Positions 1-9,929 of a DNA stretch of 64,000 nucleotides are shown here, in pieces. Within the stretch, counting starts at the first letter, position 1, and every line of letters begins with the position of its first letter. The stretch comes from Ophioderma brevispina (Eukaryota; Echinodermata; Ophiuroidea; Amphilepidida; Ophiodermatidae): positions 1-64,000 of the forward strand of contig JAMKCH010072081.1 of the NCBI GenBank assembly GCA_023653785.1. Direction: 5' to 3'. Made by a program: the position numbers and the translations under genes. The notes under the pieces were generated by a model that saw nothing but the letters and a program-made list of their open reading frames with translations, made no database searches and was not told where the DNA came from.

Positions 1-92
1 CCAAGGGACACAACACATTGGCCATGGCGGGGCTCGAACTCACAAACTAATGTCATGAGTCCCTGCACTTTTCCACTAGACCACACGCGCTC
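1..92 (-). repeat. tRNA-derived SINE, 5' part (cut by the window edge)
   Basis: Read on the minus strand, this starts with a tRNA-like head. A perfect Pol III box A (TGGTCTAGTGG) lies at 83-73 and a perfect box B (GTTCGAGCC) at 39-31, about 33 nt apart. After box B the sequence runs into CCAATGTGTTGTGTCCCTTGG, closely like the same part of the complete SINE at 43,199-43,490. The conserved central domain would continue to the left of the window. A functional tRNA is unlikely because the sequence between the boxes does not fold as a clean cloverleaf. Confidence 0.75.
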
Positions 93-1791
93 AGAAAATA
101 TGAAATGTCTTCATTTCAATTTGCTTGCCCATGATAGTCTAATGGCATTGGCAAGAATAGGGATATATATTTTAACACAGAAAAATAACTACCAAAACAG
201 AGAGGACATGAATAAGATTAAGACAATGGCATGATTTGTAGGCTACTTTTAACGTTTGCCGTAACTTTATTTAACAAATATTTCTATTACTGTTATCCAA
301 GATTCGTCACTCATTGATACATTAAGCCACAAAGGCCATAGACCGGTCAACAAGGTGTGCCTGCCGTGAGAATCAACTCTGCTGTGTGTTTTCTGTGTTA
401 GCGAACCACTCCATTTTCCCCGCAAATGTCTGCTTAATTAATGTCGTCCTACGACATAAATACAAACTCTTTCCTGTTTTACCCAGAAGCACGCTGATTA
501 TTTGTGCTTAATAATTTAGGCAAGGGCTAATGTCTATCAAACGTTATGGACCCATGCAAAAATATCATTTTGAAAAATCTAGACGCACATTCTTTTTCAA
601 AAATGTGCCATTGCTTTAAGAATCTGTCTGGTCATCTCGTTACATACAGTTGTAATGAAGGCATAATCACACGCAAAAACTGAAAGGCGGTACTGGGTAT
701 CCACTCAAGTCACTTCATACTTCAGAATTAGACAAAGTATAGGTGGTTACACAGGCTCTCAGCATGTATAGTAATTTCTAACCTTCCATTTTAAGTTTTT
801 GTTAAATCTTTTTTTACTCATATATTTGCCTTTTCAATATAATGTGCAGGAATTGGTGTTTTGATGATGCTCATCAAATTTTAATGATTCCCTCAAAAAT
901 GAATAAAAAGATGCTAAACAGAGAATATATAAGCGCCCAGCATACGGGTAAATACAAATTAGCTGGTTGTCTACTCCAGGACTGTTCACACTATTTTTGC
1001 CTTCTTGTCCATCTACAGATTAGCCGTTAGGGTAGGTACTCTAGAACAATGTCACACTTACCTAATACCATGTGCTTTAGGAAGGCCTATAATCTTGGTC
1101 ATAAGACTGGGTTGAGACACTTTGCCTTCTTGAATGTTAAATGTGCTCCCCGCTCCCCCCTGGATCAATGTTGGTCACTGTAGTCTAACTCATTTAAAAT
1201 GTCATGTATCCGAACCTTGATGTGGTGGGGACGATAGTTGGTTTGTGGCAGAAGTAGGGAATAAGAGGACAAAACAATAAAACGTTTTTTAAAGCCACTA
1301 TCAGGAGTCATCCAAGATTTCAAAATATTTGCAATTTAAAGAAACGCGTTAACAAAGTGAGTATAAGTCTGTAGAACTCTTATAAGTTACTTTCGCAAAC
1401 TGCAGACTGCTAGAAAAAAGAGAAAACGCCACATTGTTCAAAGATATAATCTTCATTCAGTTTCCGTGTTTTATATAGTGTCCGTACGGACAACAATGAC
1501 TAAAATATCCGATTTTGTCCCTTAATGTTGCTTCTAGGTCTTAGCATTTGCAGGATCTTGTACTGTTCCGACATGCTAAATCTGATTTTTGATGATTTTT
1601 TTTGATTTTCTGATTTAAGCAATCACTGATAGTTGCCTTTAAATAATCACACATTTTCCTTACACATATAATTGAGGACAAGTGTCCCACTAAATATGAC
1701 CAAGATTGTAGCTTGCATCACAACGTAGTCTTACCAGTGTGTATTGTGCAATAGCTTTCACGGTAGGGAGTTTCTGTATGGAATCATCTGA
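93..1791. other. No gene recognised
   Basis: A+T-rich sequence with stops in all frames. The only open frame above 60 codons (842-1030) has no recognisable motif. No clear inverted or tandem repeat was seen. Confidence 0.5.
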
Positions 1792-1880
1792 AACACTTTT
1801 CTGACACACTTTTTTCTGACACACTTTTTTTGCTGACACTTTTTTCTGACACACCTTTTTCGACACACTTTTTTGACACC
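1792..1880. repeat. Short tandem repeat, TTTTTTCTGACACAC unit
   Basis: About six imperfect copies of a 14-18 base unit (T-run followed by CTGACACAC) stand head to tail. Copies differ mainly in T-run length, as expected for slippage. Confidence 0.8.
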
Positions 1881-2737
1881 CTACAAATCGGAAACCATTA
1901 ACATAATAAAGTGGCTTTATTCCAGGATGGGTTCTGAATTCACTTGTGAGTGTGTGTCAGAAAAAACTGTCAGATGGGTAGGTTACGGAAAAACTCCCGC
2001 CACGTTAGAAATAGTAGCTGCATGTAGGTTATCACACACCCCCAGTAAGAATGCTATGCCTGATGTAAAAATTATCATTAAAACGTGTGTCCTCCTCATT
2101 ACCGGGAAGAAAATTTATCTACCACTCATTGCCTATACAACAATGGATATTTTTTTTCAGATATCACCAGTGTGCTTCTAATATAGTGTTTTCCCAAAAT
2201 GGCATGTTGGAAAATTGGCGGAGAGGGGTGGTGTTCTTACTAATCCTTCCAAGACTCTCATTGCAATTCAAATAAGCCGCGCTGATCATCAATTAGATTA
2301 AGGAAGCATACCCCTGGACTCATAACATGAACTTTTCAAGTACTTCACTACTGCCACCTATCCCAGAAATGAGGGGAATGTTGTTTTTTGTGTAATCTTT
2401 TTTGAGTACGGGTCTCCCTAGTTACATTTAAAGGGATAACAAAATTCTCTAAATTGATCTGATTGGATGTAGAACACCACGAGCAAAACAAAAACATTTC
2501 AAAGGTTTTGAACAAGTAGAAAAGAAAAAACAAAAAAAGGTACGTTTTGAAACTTGTTGCTCTCATATTCCTAGTCTCCTAAACCACATTTGTTTTCTGT
2601 CAAGCAACACAAAACTTACTCAATTATCTTGTTATTACAATAAGATGGGTTTTTTGGAATACGATAAGTCACTTAAGGTGTGATTTAATAATGGTAAACA
2701 TTTTAAATATCAGAAACCTGGGGTATGTTCGCGAACT
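1881..2737. other. No gene recognised
   Basis: The overlapping frames at 1873-2275 and 2348-2566 show no domain, no signal peptide and no codon-like pattern. Nothing else stands out. Confidence 0.45.
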
Positions 2738-2890
2738 TCATACGTAACCCTATGTGTTATGCGCATGTCCTACATAATAGAAGACCTTTTATACTAGTTG
2801 ACAGTGCTTTTAGAGTAAATTGTCCACTCAGGCATGACATAAAGTTAGACACTAGATTTACACTGAGTTGCGCAAAAGGACCCTGTTTTA
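2738..2890 (+). repeat. Interspersed repeat copy 1 (pair with 16,566-16,690)
   Basis: This stretch (key blocks ATGCGCATGTCCTA, TGTCCACTCAGGCA, ACTGAGTTGCG) aligns along its length with 16,566-16,690, where the same blocks occur in the same order and orientation with scattered substitutions. It is an old dispersed repeat. Its class was not recognised, and neither copy shows termini. Confidence 0.6.
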
Positions 2891-3600
2891 AAAAAAAAAA
2901 TACACCCCACCCTATCCAGCACCTCCAAGTTTTGATTAAGGGTGACTCAGAGATTTGAAAATATACTTTTTTTGTGTAGTAATTATCTAGAACTCAAGAT
3001 AGTCTCCTAAAATGCTAATTCCAAAAGTAGAAATAATCGGATTTTTGTTTTCATGCAGTCAACATTTATGTACAGTATTAACAGTGCCATGTACTTAAAA
3101 CACACTGATTCAAAACTATTCAAACAAGGTAGGGTTTCTATAAGCCTTTCTTCAACAATATCGCCGACTACTGCAAAGAGATTATTATAAAAACATGCAA
3201 TGCATCAATTTGAATCAACCAATTAGCCTACTGTATAATGTCATCATCTGGCCTGCGCTATATGGGGCCATGCAGGAACTTTAGTTGAACCAATTTTAAT
3301 GGGTTTCTTTTGTGTGCACACTACCTTCATAGATTATAAGCAGCCATGCAGAAATAGCGCTCACAGCAACAAATATAACACTAGCATTGTCCACCATACA
3401 GACTCCATGTAGAGATTAACCTCCATCGGATTAGATCGGATAACAACAGGGCAGGTCACTACATGCCTGTGTATTCACACGAAAAAAAAAACAACTGCAG
3501 AAAGACTACTAGTGGTACATGGCAGTAGCTGTACTAGCTCTGGACTTTGGTTGAACTTGTATATCAGTTCAGGAAGTAAAAGAGTTGACCAATCATATTC
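2891..3600. other. No gene recognised
   Basis: Non-coding, A+T-rich sequence with frequent stops and no repeat structure that I could see. Confidence 0.4.
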
Positions 3601-3960
3601 CTTTGTTCAAGGCCTCTTCTGGTTACTCTTCAGATACCAATAGCCGAATAGTATCCCCTGTTGCTCATGGGTAGCTTAGCATTTGATTGTGTTACTCTTG
3701 CCGATGTATTATCTGAACGGTACCCACTAGCATGATACTTTCAGAGATAGGTATCGGAAAGTATCCGCTAGTGGCTCCCTTCAGATACTAGTTGATACCA
3801 CATGGAACATGCCTGCCTTTACAATTACTTGTGCGACTGTACCACTCATATACCTAGTATCTGAATAGTATCCCACTACCGGTATCTAATGGAATATATC
3901 CCATTAAGTACCTGCTAGTGGATACTTTTTGGTACATCAGATATCAGACAAATATAGTAA
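3601..3960. repeat. Degenerate array of GATACC / GGTATC words
   Basis: Words such as AGTATCC, GATACT, GGTATC and CACTAGTGG recur in both orientations every 20-50 bases, often next to each other (for example around 3,717-3,800 and 3,850-3,950). This gives local self-complementarity without one clean period. It is probably a decayed satellite or foldback arm. Confidence 0.4.
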
Positions 3961-5228
3961 CCACCGGACCTATCCTGTAATAGTTCCGGACTGTTGCCAT
4001 ACTTTTTGTCCCCGCCGAACGAAGTTTCGGGAGGGGACTATAAATGGACTACTTCCGTATGTCCTATGTATGTCCGTAGTATGTTCGTGATAAAATGTTC
4101 CCTGGCACTTTTGTCATATCTTTTTTTATCTGGAAGAGCTATAGTAGCCAACTGGGTATCTTGTAGAGGGGATACCCCCTACTAACCATTTAATTTCACA
4201 CCCCCATGTCCTCCCTGGGGTCTGTGTCAGGAGGGGTGGGGGAAAAGGTCCAGGCCCAAAAAAGGTCCATATTGCACAGAAAAATGTCACATAGTGACAA
4301 TTGTGTACGATTTATCTGGAGTTCCGTGAGGGCTCCGATGATGTAACTTGGTGGAAAGAAGCGGGTTGATGAGTTCTCGACTGATTAGATTTTGGGGTGT
4401 AAAATATGCTAATTAATTATCTAATTTGCAAAGTTATGAAATTTTCCCGCAAGGCTTGTGTACAAGTTTTCTGGGTTTGTATGGCTTTAGTGATAACTGG
4501 TGGAAGAAAGTGGGCTGAGAAGTTCTCGACCTAGAGAATTTTGGGCGTATTTCGGGAAATTAAATTAGCAAATGAGCTAATTATGCAATCTCACGTAATT
4601 GCTATGTGGGGAAGTATACTACAACAAAGGTGTTAACAACATACGTAGTACCCTGTTTTCATTAAAGTATTCTTTTTAGTTTTGGTTGTTACCACACATG
4701 GTCATTCTTTTGGGTTCCAGCCTGTTTACATTTCTTGAAAATTTGGAAAGTAGTAAATTCGGTGTTTCGCCCCTTTCTAAACCTCGTTTGGGTCCCAATT
4801 TAAAATGTAGGTCACATATTTTTCAAATAGTGTTGCCAATTGAATAAATTATTATATTTTACTAATTTTATGAATTTTCCGGGATTTTTGCACGATGTAT
4901 TTTAAGATTTTTCGAGTTACTTCACCAAAAAGTCACCATTTTTTTTCAAAATTATTTTTTGTGAGCTAGTGGTGGCCAATATTAAGGGTGGACTGGTACA
5001 GGGAGCGGAAGAATTTTCCTTACATTCCTCCCTACGTGATCGCGATATTCGGCGGGGACACATTTTAGATCGGTAAATACGAGGTTCGCCTGTTTCTTTT
5101 GCTATGGGATAGGATCCTGTGTATAACATAGTTTTGGATCCAGATTTTGTAACACAAAGTAATGATTTTTATGTGAGGACTTGATGGATTTCAGTTATTT
5201 CACATAGTGATAAGTATATGGACAAGCA

Positions 5229-5498
5229 TACATGGTGTCCAAAAAAAATGGTGCAAGGCAAAACCGCCTCATGGGAGTGCAAACAATAAAATAGTGCATG
5301 TCATAGTTTACATAATAATGAAGTCTTGTTTAAATTACTGTTTACAGCATCCGATTTGGTTGTGCAATCCAGAGATATGTTATATGAGATGATATATATG
5401 ATATGAGAGAATATGACATATCACTATTTTATTTTTCCACCTCAACGCGGGGGGCGCTTTGACCTTGCACCATTTTTTTGTGGCCACACCTGTATGTA
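5229..5498. mobile_element. Palindromic MITE, ~270 bp
   Basis: The ends are inverted repeats about 70 bases long. The left begins TACATGGTGTCC and runs through AATGGTGCAAGGC to CAATAAAATAGTGC; the right arm reads back the same blocks from CACTATTTTATT to the CACACCTGTATGTA end. TA flanks fit a Tc1/mariner-type target, but that is only inference. A related copy covering the middle and one arm is at 16,917-17,079. Confidence 0.75.
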
Positions 5499-5609
5499 TA
5501 GCCAAACAAGGCGGGTTCTCGAACCACAAGTGGCGCATGGTTGCGCGAGCACTTGCTTTATGATGAAGTTTGGCACAGATGATAGAGAGAAAGAAATGCA
5601 TGGAGAGAA

Positions 5610-5875
5610 GGTTACAAAGGTCACCTGGGGTCACAAAGGTCACATGAGCCAACAAGGTCATATTGAGGGTCACCCCCACCCTGCCCCACCCCACCTTCCC
5701 GATGCACCCGCGCCTCCTCCTTGACACCCCACCCCACCCCATCCCTACCCCGGCACACAATTTGTGATGGGCCAAAGGTGACATGAGGTCACCAAGGTCA
5801 CCAGGTCACATGACGGTCATCGTGGTCACATGAGGTCACAAGGTCACAATGAGAGCACGCAAGGTCACATGATGT
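5610..5875. promoter_or_regulatory. Array of AGGTCA nuclear-receptor-type half-sites
   Basis: At least a dozen GGTCA(C) words occur in two bursts (5,618-5,672 and 5,770-5,870), many in the extended form CAAGGTCA or AAGGTCAC that NR5A/ERR-type receptors prefer. Neighbouring spacings vary (about 5-14 bases). The bursts are separated and followed by a C-rich stretch. Whether a receptor binds is unknown; a chance product of tandem expansion inside a transposon is equally possible. Confidence 0.4.
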
Positions 5876-6055
5876 CCCCCGCCTCGACGACGCACCCCAC
5901 CCACCCTTCCCAATGCACCCTACCCCAAGCCCACCACCTACCCCAACACACACCACCCCGGGACCCACCAGATGTACACCACCCGACCCCCTCCCAACAT
6001 CCCACAACACCGCACCCCCCTCCCCAACGCACCCACCTTCCCCCTCCATATGATC
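5660..6055. repeat. C-rich low-complexity tract (CACCCCACCC type)
   Basis: The plus strand is nearly devoid of G over long spans, built of CACCC, CCACC and ACCCC words, mainly 5,670-5,755 and 5,880-6,055. All open frames here on both strands are artefacts of this composition. Confidence 0.8.
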
Positions 6056-6860
6056 ACAAAGATGTATGGTAAGTAGTCTTGGCAGTAGCAAAGGAAATTT
6101 CGCGATTCCGATGTACCATTTTAGCGCTTCAGCATTACGAATATTAATTATACTATTTGCATACCTAAGCCGCAGGTATCAGGAAGTTTCAAATGGCAAG
6201 ATGCGCACCATAATGGGTTGTCGTGCAGTGAAGGAATTTGCATATCGTCCCATTTCAAAAATATAGCGATTACGCTGATTTTTGCATATTAAATCAGCCT
6301 TCAATTTGCATATGTTAAATTGGTCCGAAATATGCCCAAACATCTAATCGGTCAGAACTCTTTAAAAACCGCCTTCTTCCACCAAGTTAAATCAGTTACC
6401 GCCTTACGGACTCCAGGATCACTTGCACACCATAACTTGCGGGGGGAAAAGGATTATCATTTTGAACGGCCAAACTAAGCTAATAATATTCATGAATGAA
6501 TATGCAATAATGCAGCCAAAGCCTACACATAATATTCTGGCACTCACAACTCTATCACCCTTCCAAGTGTGAAGTAAATCGGGTTTAGCATTTAGCCAGA
6601 CGGAGCATTTAAAAAGGTTAACCGAAAATGTCTGAAAAATATGCAAATAAGCTACACGAGCACTATTCCACGAATATGCAAATAATGCAGCCAAAAACCT
6701 ACACATAATATGCGGAACCTCACTTATTCATCCTATCAAGTTTGAGGTAAATCGGGGGGATAGCGTTTAGCCTGCCGCGCATTTTAAAAGCGTTACGAGG
6801 TCATACGGACGACATACGGACGGGACATAAGGGACGGACATACGGACACACAAATTTGGA

Positions 6861-8279
6861 CTAGATGTGCATCCATGAACATGCGTTAGGCGACACAAAA
6901 TGCAATTTGTTGAAAATTGAGTGTGTGTCTCATCGGTTAATTTCTCAGTCGCCAGCCATGCCAACAGCAAACAGTGATGTCAAATCGGTATCAACACTGG
7001 CATGAGCTGAGTGTTAGAATTTTTCAATAGTAATTTACGAGGTATGAGGGCAGTCGTACGCATATTGGACGGTTACTGAAAGACTTGGACCATAAATAGA
7101 CCTTTCATGAATATTTGCATCTAAATGACTGTTTATTGGAAATTACATGTTGTAAGCAGGGTTAATCCCACCTAACCCCCAGACGTTGTGAATCACTAAA
7201 GTTATTCCAATATTATCATGATATACTAAGATGTATTGAAAGAGATGGTTTTAGAGGTGATTTTGACGATGTCATGGGAGAGAGACTGCCATAGAAAATG
7301 CACACATAAGATTCCCTAAATTCCAACATTGGAAAAATACTTAATGCCCCAAAATCGAGCAAATCGTGTCCTTTACCTTAAATTCCAATACAACTTGACT
7401 CATACCATGTATTTGACACGAACGAAAAACAAACGATAAAACGAACTAAAAAAAAATAAAGGGTCAACCTGCTCATGCCGTTTCAGCTATATCCATAAGC
7501 TCTGGTGATCATGGTTCCTAGGTACACAGCAAATTAACCTTGTCACATAAGGCAGATTTCCTTGCATAAAAATACAAAATATTCCACACTTCTACGCTAG
7601 TGTGCACAATCGGCAGTCCTTGTATAAGACAAGTGTACAATCTCCACCCTTGCCCTATGTACTGGCATAGATAGGGTGGGGTAGTACTTAAATTGTATGT
7701 TAATATGGTTTACAAAGAGACGTCTCAAGAGTGGTGTCAAAGAGGTCATTAGAGTCAAGCAATTCCAACATTGTTGGTGTATCAAAATATGGAATCCAAT
7801 TGTATCTGACAATAAGTACATTGTCCTAAGTGTGTCCACGTGTTGGTGAATCAGACTTTGGTGCCCTCACATGACCTTTCCCATTCCACAAAACTGTGGG
7901 TGACAGAACATGCGTTTGGTGACCCTGTATTTTTAATACTAAGAGGCTCCACTTTGCATACCTACTCTTGAAATGTGAATTGTATGTTTTTTACCCCGTA
8001 ATTTCACTACAGAAACAGTGCTCCAAAATTAAAAAACTATGTGGGGGGGGGGGGGGCGGTGTTATAGCACCCACATAATTCTTGTTGGACAATTTTAAGG
8101 GGTTTGCATACATTGGGTTTGAGGAATGTTTTGTTTCTGTATTTTAAGAAAACTAAGAGTAGCACTCATATATAGTCCGGCAGCGGAACCTTGATTGTGG
8201 CATGAGATCAAAATCTTGATAAAATATTTTTTTCAGCTTATTTTATCTTCTGAAAGGGTATACAATGGAACCACAAGGT
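6861..8279. other. No gene recognised; one G homopolymer
   Basis: A frame at 7,597-7,839 (-) has no recognisable domain. A G-run of about 14 bases lies at 8,042-8,056. The remainder is anonymous A+T-rich sequence. Confidence 0.45.
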
Positions 8280-8700
8280 GTGTGTAACATTGCAAACCTT
8301 GGGCCAATTTGAGAAATCCAATGGCCGCCATGGGGGCTGTTAATAAAAACTCAAAAAAAGCATTTTCACAGACAGGCCAACCCAAAAATGCAAGGTAATT
8401 AGTGTTTTTGTGCTAATTGTGGATGTTTTGGGTAGGAAAATTAAAATGCAAAATGTATATTTAGAGTCATGCTGGAATAATAGTGAAATCCAAGATGGCC
8501 GCCATTTGAAGTGGAAATCACAAAATGCAAAAAAACAATTTCATTGGATTGCCTGCACCAAAAATATAAGTCCTACAATGTAAGTTGAGTGTTATTTCCC
8601 TTGCAATAATATGTATTGGAAATCTAAACATACTCATTTTACTTGTCACATTGGCTAATAAAAGATATTCAAGATGGGCCGCCGCTGCATGTTTTTAAAG
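8280..8700 (-). repeat. Array of ~175-bp repeat, left arm (GATGGCCGCCAT units)
   Basis: Three units are marked by ATGGCCGCCAT or GGGCCGCC at about 8,320, 8,493 and 8,676, spaced 173-183 bases. Each is followed by an AAAATGCAA block. The array reads in the opposite direction to the one at 12,120-12,560: for example GAGAAATCCAATGGCCGCC here faces GGCGGCCATCTTGGATTTCT there. Confidence 0.7.
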
Positions 8701-9139
8701 GCGCTGATTTTCGTATTAAAATTAATTTACCTCCAATCAATGTAAATGAAGGCAGAGCATTCTTACACCATTACTCGTAGGGGGTGTTCTATTTTTTAAG
8801 CACTCGGGACACTCTAAGCCCTAGTAAAAACCATTGTTGTAGAGTAAATACACAGTGTGATGTGAAAGCAGATAGATATAGTCCGGTGGGGCCATAGGTC
8901 TGGGGGGGCTACATAGACGATAACGAATTATAAGCGTGAAACTAATGTTGAGGTAAGGTCAACTGAACGATGCTTATTGTTCCCCCATTGTTCCTGGACT
9001 ATGAATACGCCGGTCAATGGTTACTTCTACGCCGGTACTACTAGTTGTCTAATTTGATACGCCAACCAGCTCAATGGCACACCTATACTTGACATTATGG
9101 TCATAATGTTTATCATTCTTGTCAGGTTTCTATTCCGCC

Positions 9140-9600
9140 TTGGTTTAATTGTTTTCTTTGTTTTTCTCATTCGACATTCGCTTCTCACGGCATTGAACAG
9201 AAGATGGAACAGTATATTCGCAGAGACACATCCACACCTTTGATTCACATTGTGTCTCACCTCCACATGAGCACTTAATCACCTTCAATAATTCATTAGG
9301 GGCTAAGGGCACATCATTGGGGCACTGACGAACTGGCAACAGAGACTGGCCTCCTCGTTTCCAGCCAAGCTGAGTTGGTACCAGATCAGATGGATCAGAT
9401 TTCAGGGCATCCCTCCAGATAGCTACCTGAAGTGTGCACGGGGCTACATGTTCCTGAAGGCAAGGTTCTTAGTGGGTGGCAGGAGAATAGTTTAGGTGCA
9501 GAAGCGAACTTCGAGCTGTACTTTAGATTCCTTACGTTCTGTCTTGCCGCCGAAGCGATTGATATGCAGATTGCCCTAGCCATTGCCAGATGATGGATGT
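9140..9600 (-). pseudogene. Decayed Cys-rich CXC-like multicopy ORF fragment
   Basis: On the minus strand one frame from about 9,470 down to 9,150 reads continuously. It contains LQVAIWRDALKSDPSDL, then LGWKRGGQSLLPV, then LAPNELLKVIKCSCGG with further Cys residues (CESKVWMCLCEY). This order (Gln/Trp helix, GW motif, PPAP-like linker, LL-x3-I-x-C-x-C) is what I know from a large, functionally uncharacterised family repeated many times in cnidarian, mollusc and echinoderm genomes and usually ending in a tesmin/CXC-like Cys cluster. Here the late cysteines are degraded (PSSVQCREK) and the upstream part (CHPLRT region) is in another frame, so at least one frameshift has occurred. It is probably mobile-element cargo. 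The family assignment is from memory and moderately sure. Confidence 0.5.
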
Positions 9601-9929
9601 TGACTGCCTCAGGACATCACTTTGAGACGAGCGTAAGTAAAGTAAAGTAAATCAACCTCAGGCCCGGTTAATTGAACACTGTTTACCTCATCGTAATATT
9701 TCAAGGATCAGCCTTGCCAATGCAGTTAGAATGGTGCTTTGCTACGGTGTTCACCACCACTCAGGACCGTGGGCAGCCAGTAAGTCTGACATGATATCAA
9801 CGGTGTTTTGTACGGTTGCATTGATATCATCAAAAAGTGCCCCTGCACAGGTGATGTCATTATGACATGCCCTGAAATAGCGCCTTGATAACAGAAGTAC
9901 GTGTAGCAAAACAAACGGCGGAGGTGAGT

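Larger units (their letters stand above)
4003..6860. mobile_element. 2.9-kb foldback element with long imperfect inverted arms
   Basis: The left arm (about 4,003-4,620) and right arm (about 6,290-6,860) are inverted relatives. Left 4,318-4,400 (GTTCCGTGAGGGCTCCGATG, TAACTTGGTGGAAAGAAG, GATTAGATTTTGGG) matches the reverse complement of 6,330-6,420 block for block. Runs of TATGTCCGT at 4,050-4,090 face ACGGACATACGG runs at 6,800-6,850. The left arm is itself internally repeated (4,318-4,430 and 4,470-4,620). No transposase frame was seen. Part of the arm family recurs at 55,140-55,290. It appears to be a non-autonomous, heavily decayed DNA element containing the MITE at 5,229 and the C-rich/AGGTCA block. 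Confidence 0.6.

Noticed and set aside
5380..6091. Long overlapping frames on both strands (up to 134 codons)
   Set aside because: They lie in the C-rich CACCC tract and AGGTCA arrays; proline/histidine- or glycine/valine-rich readings in all frames follow from composition.
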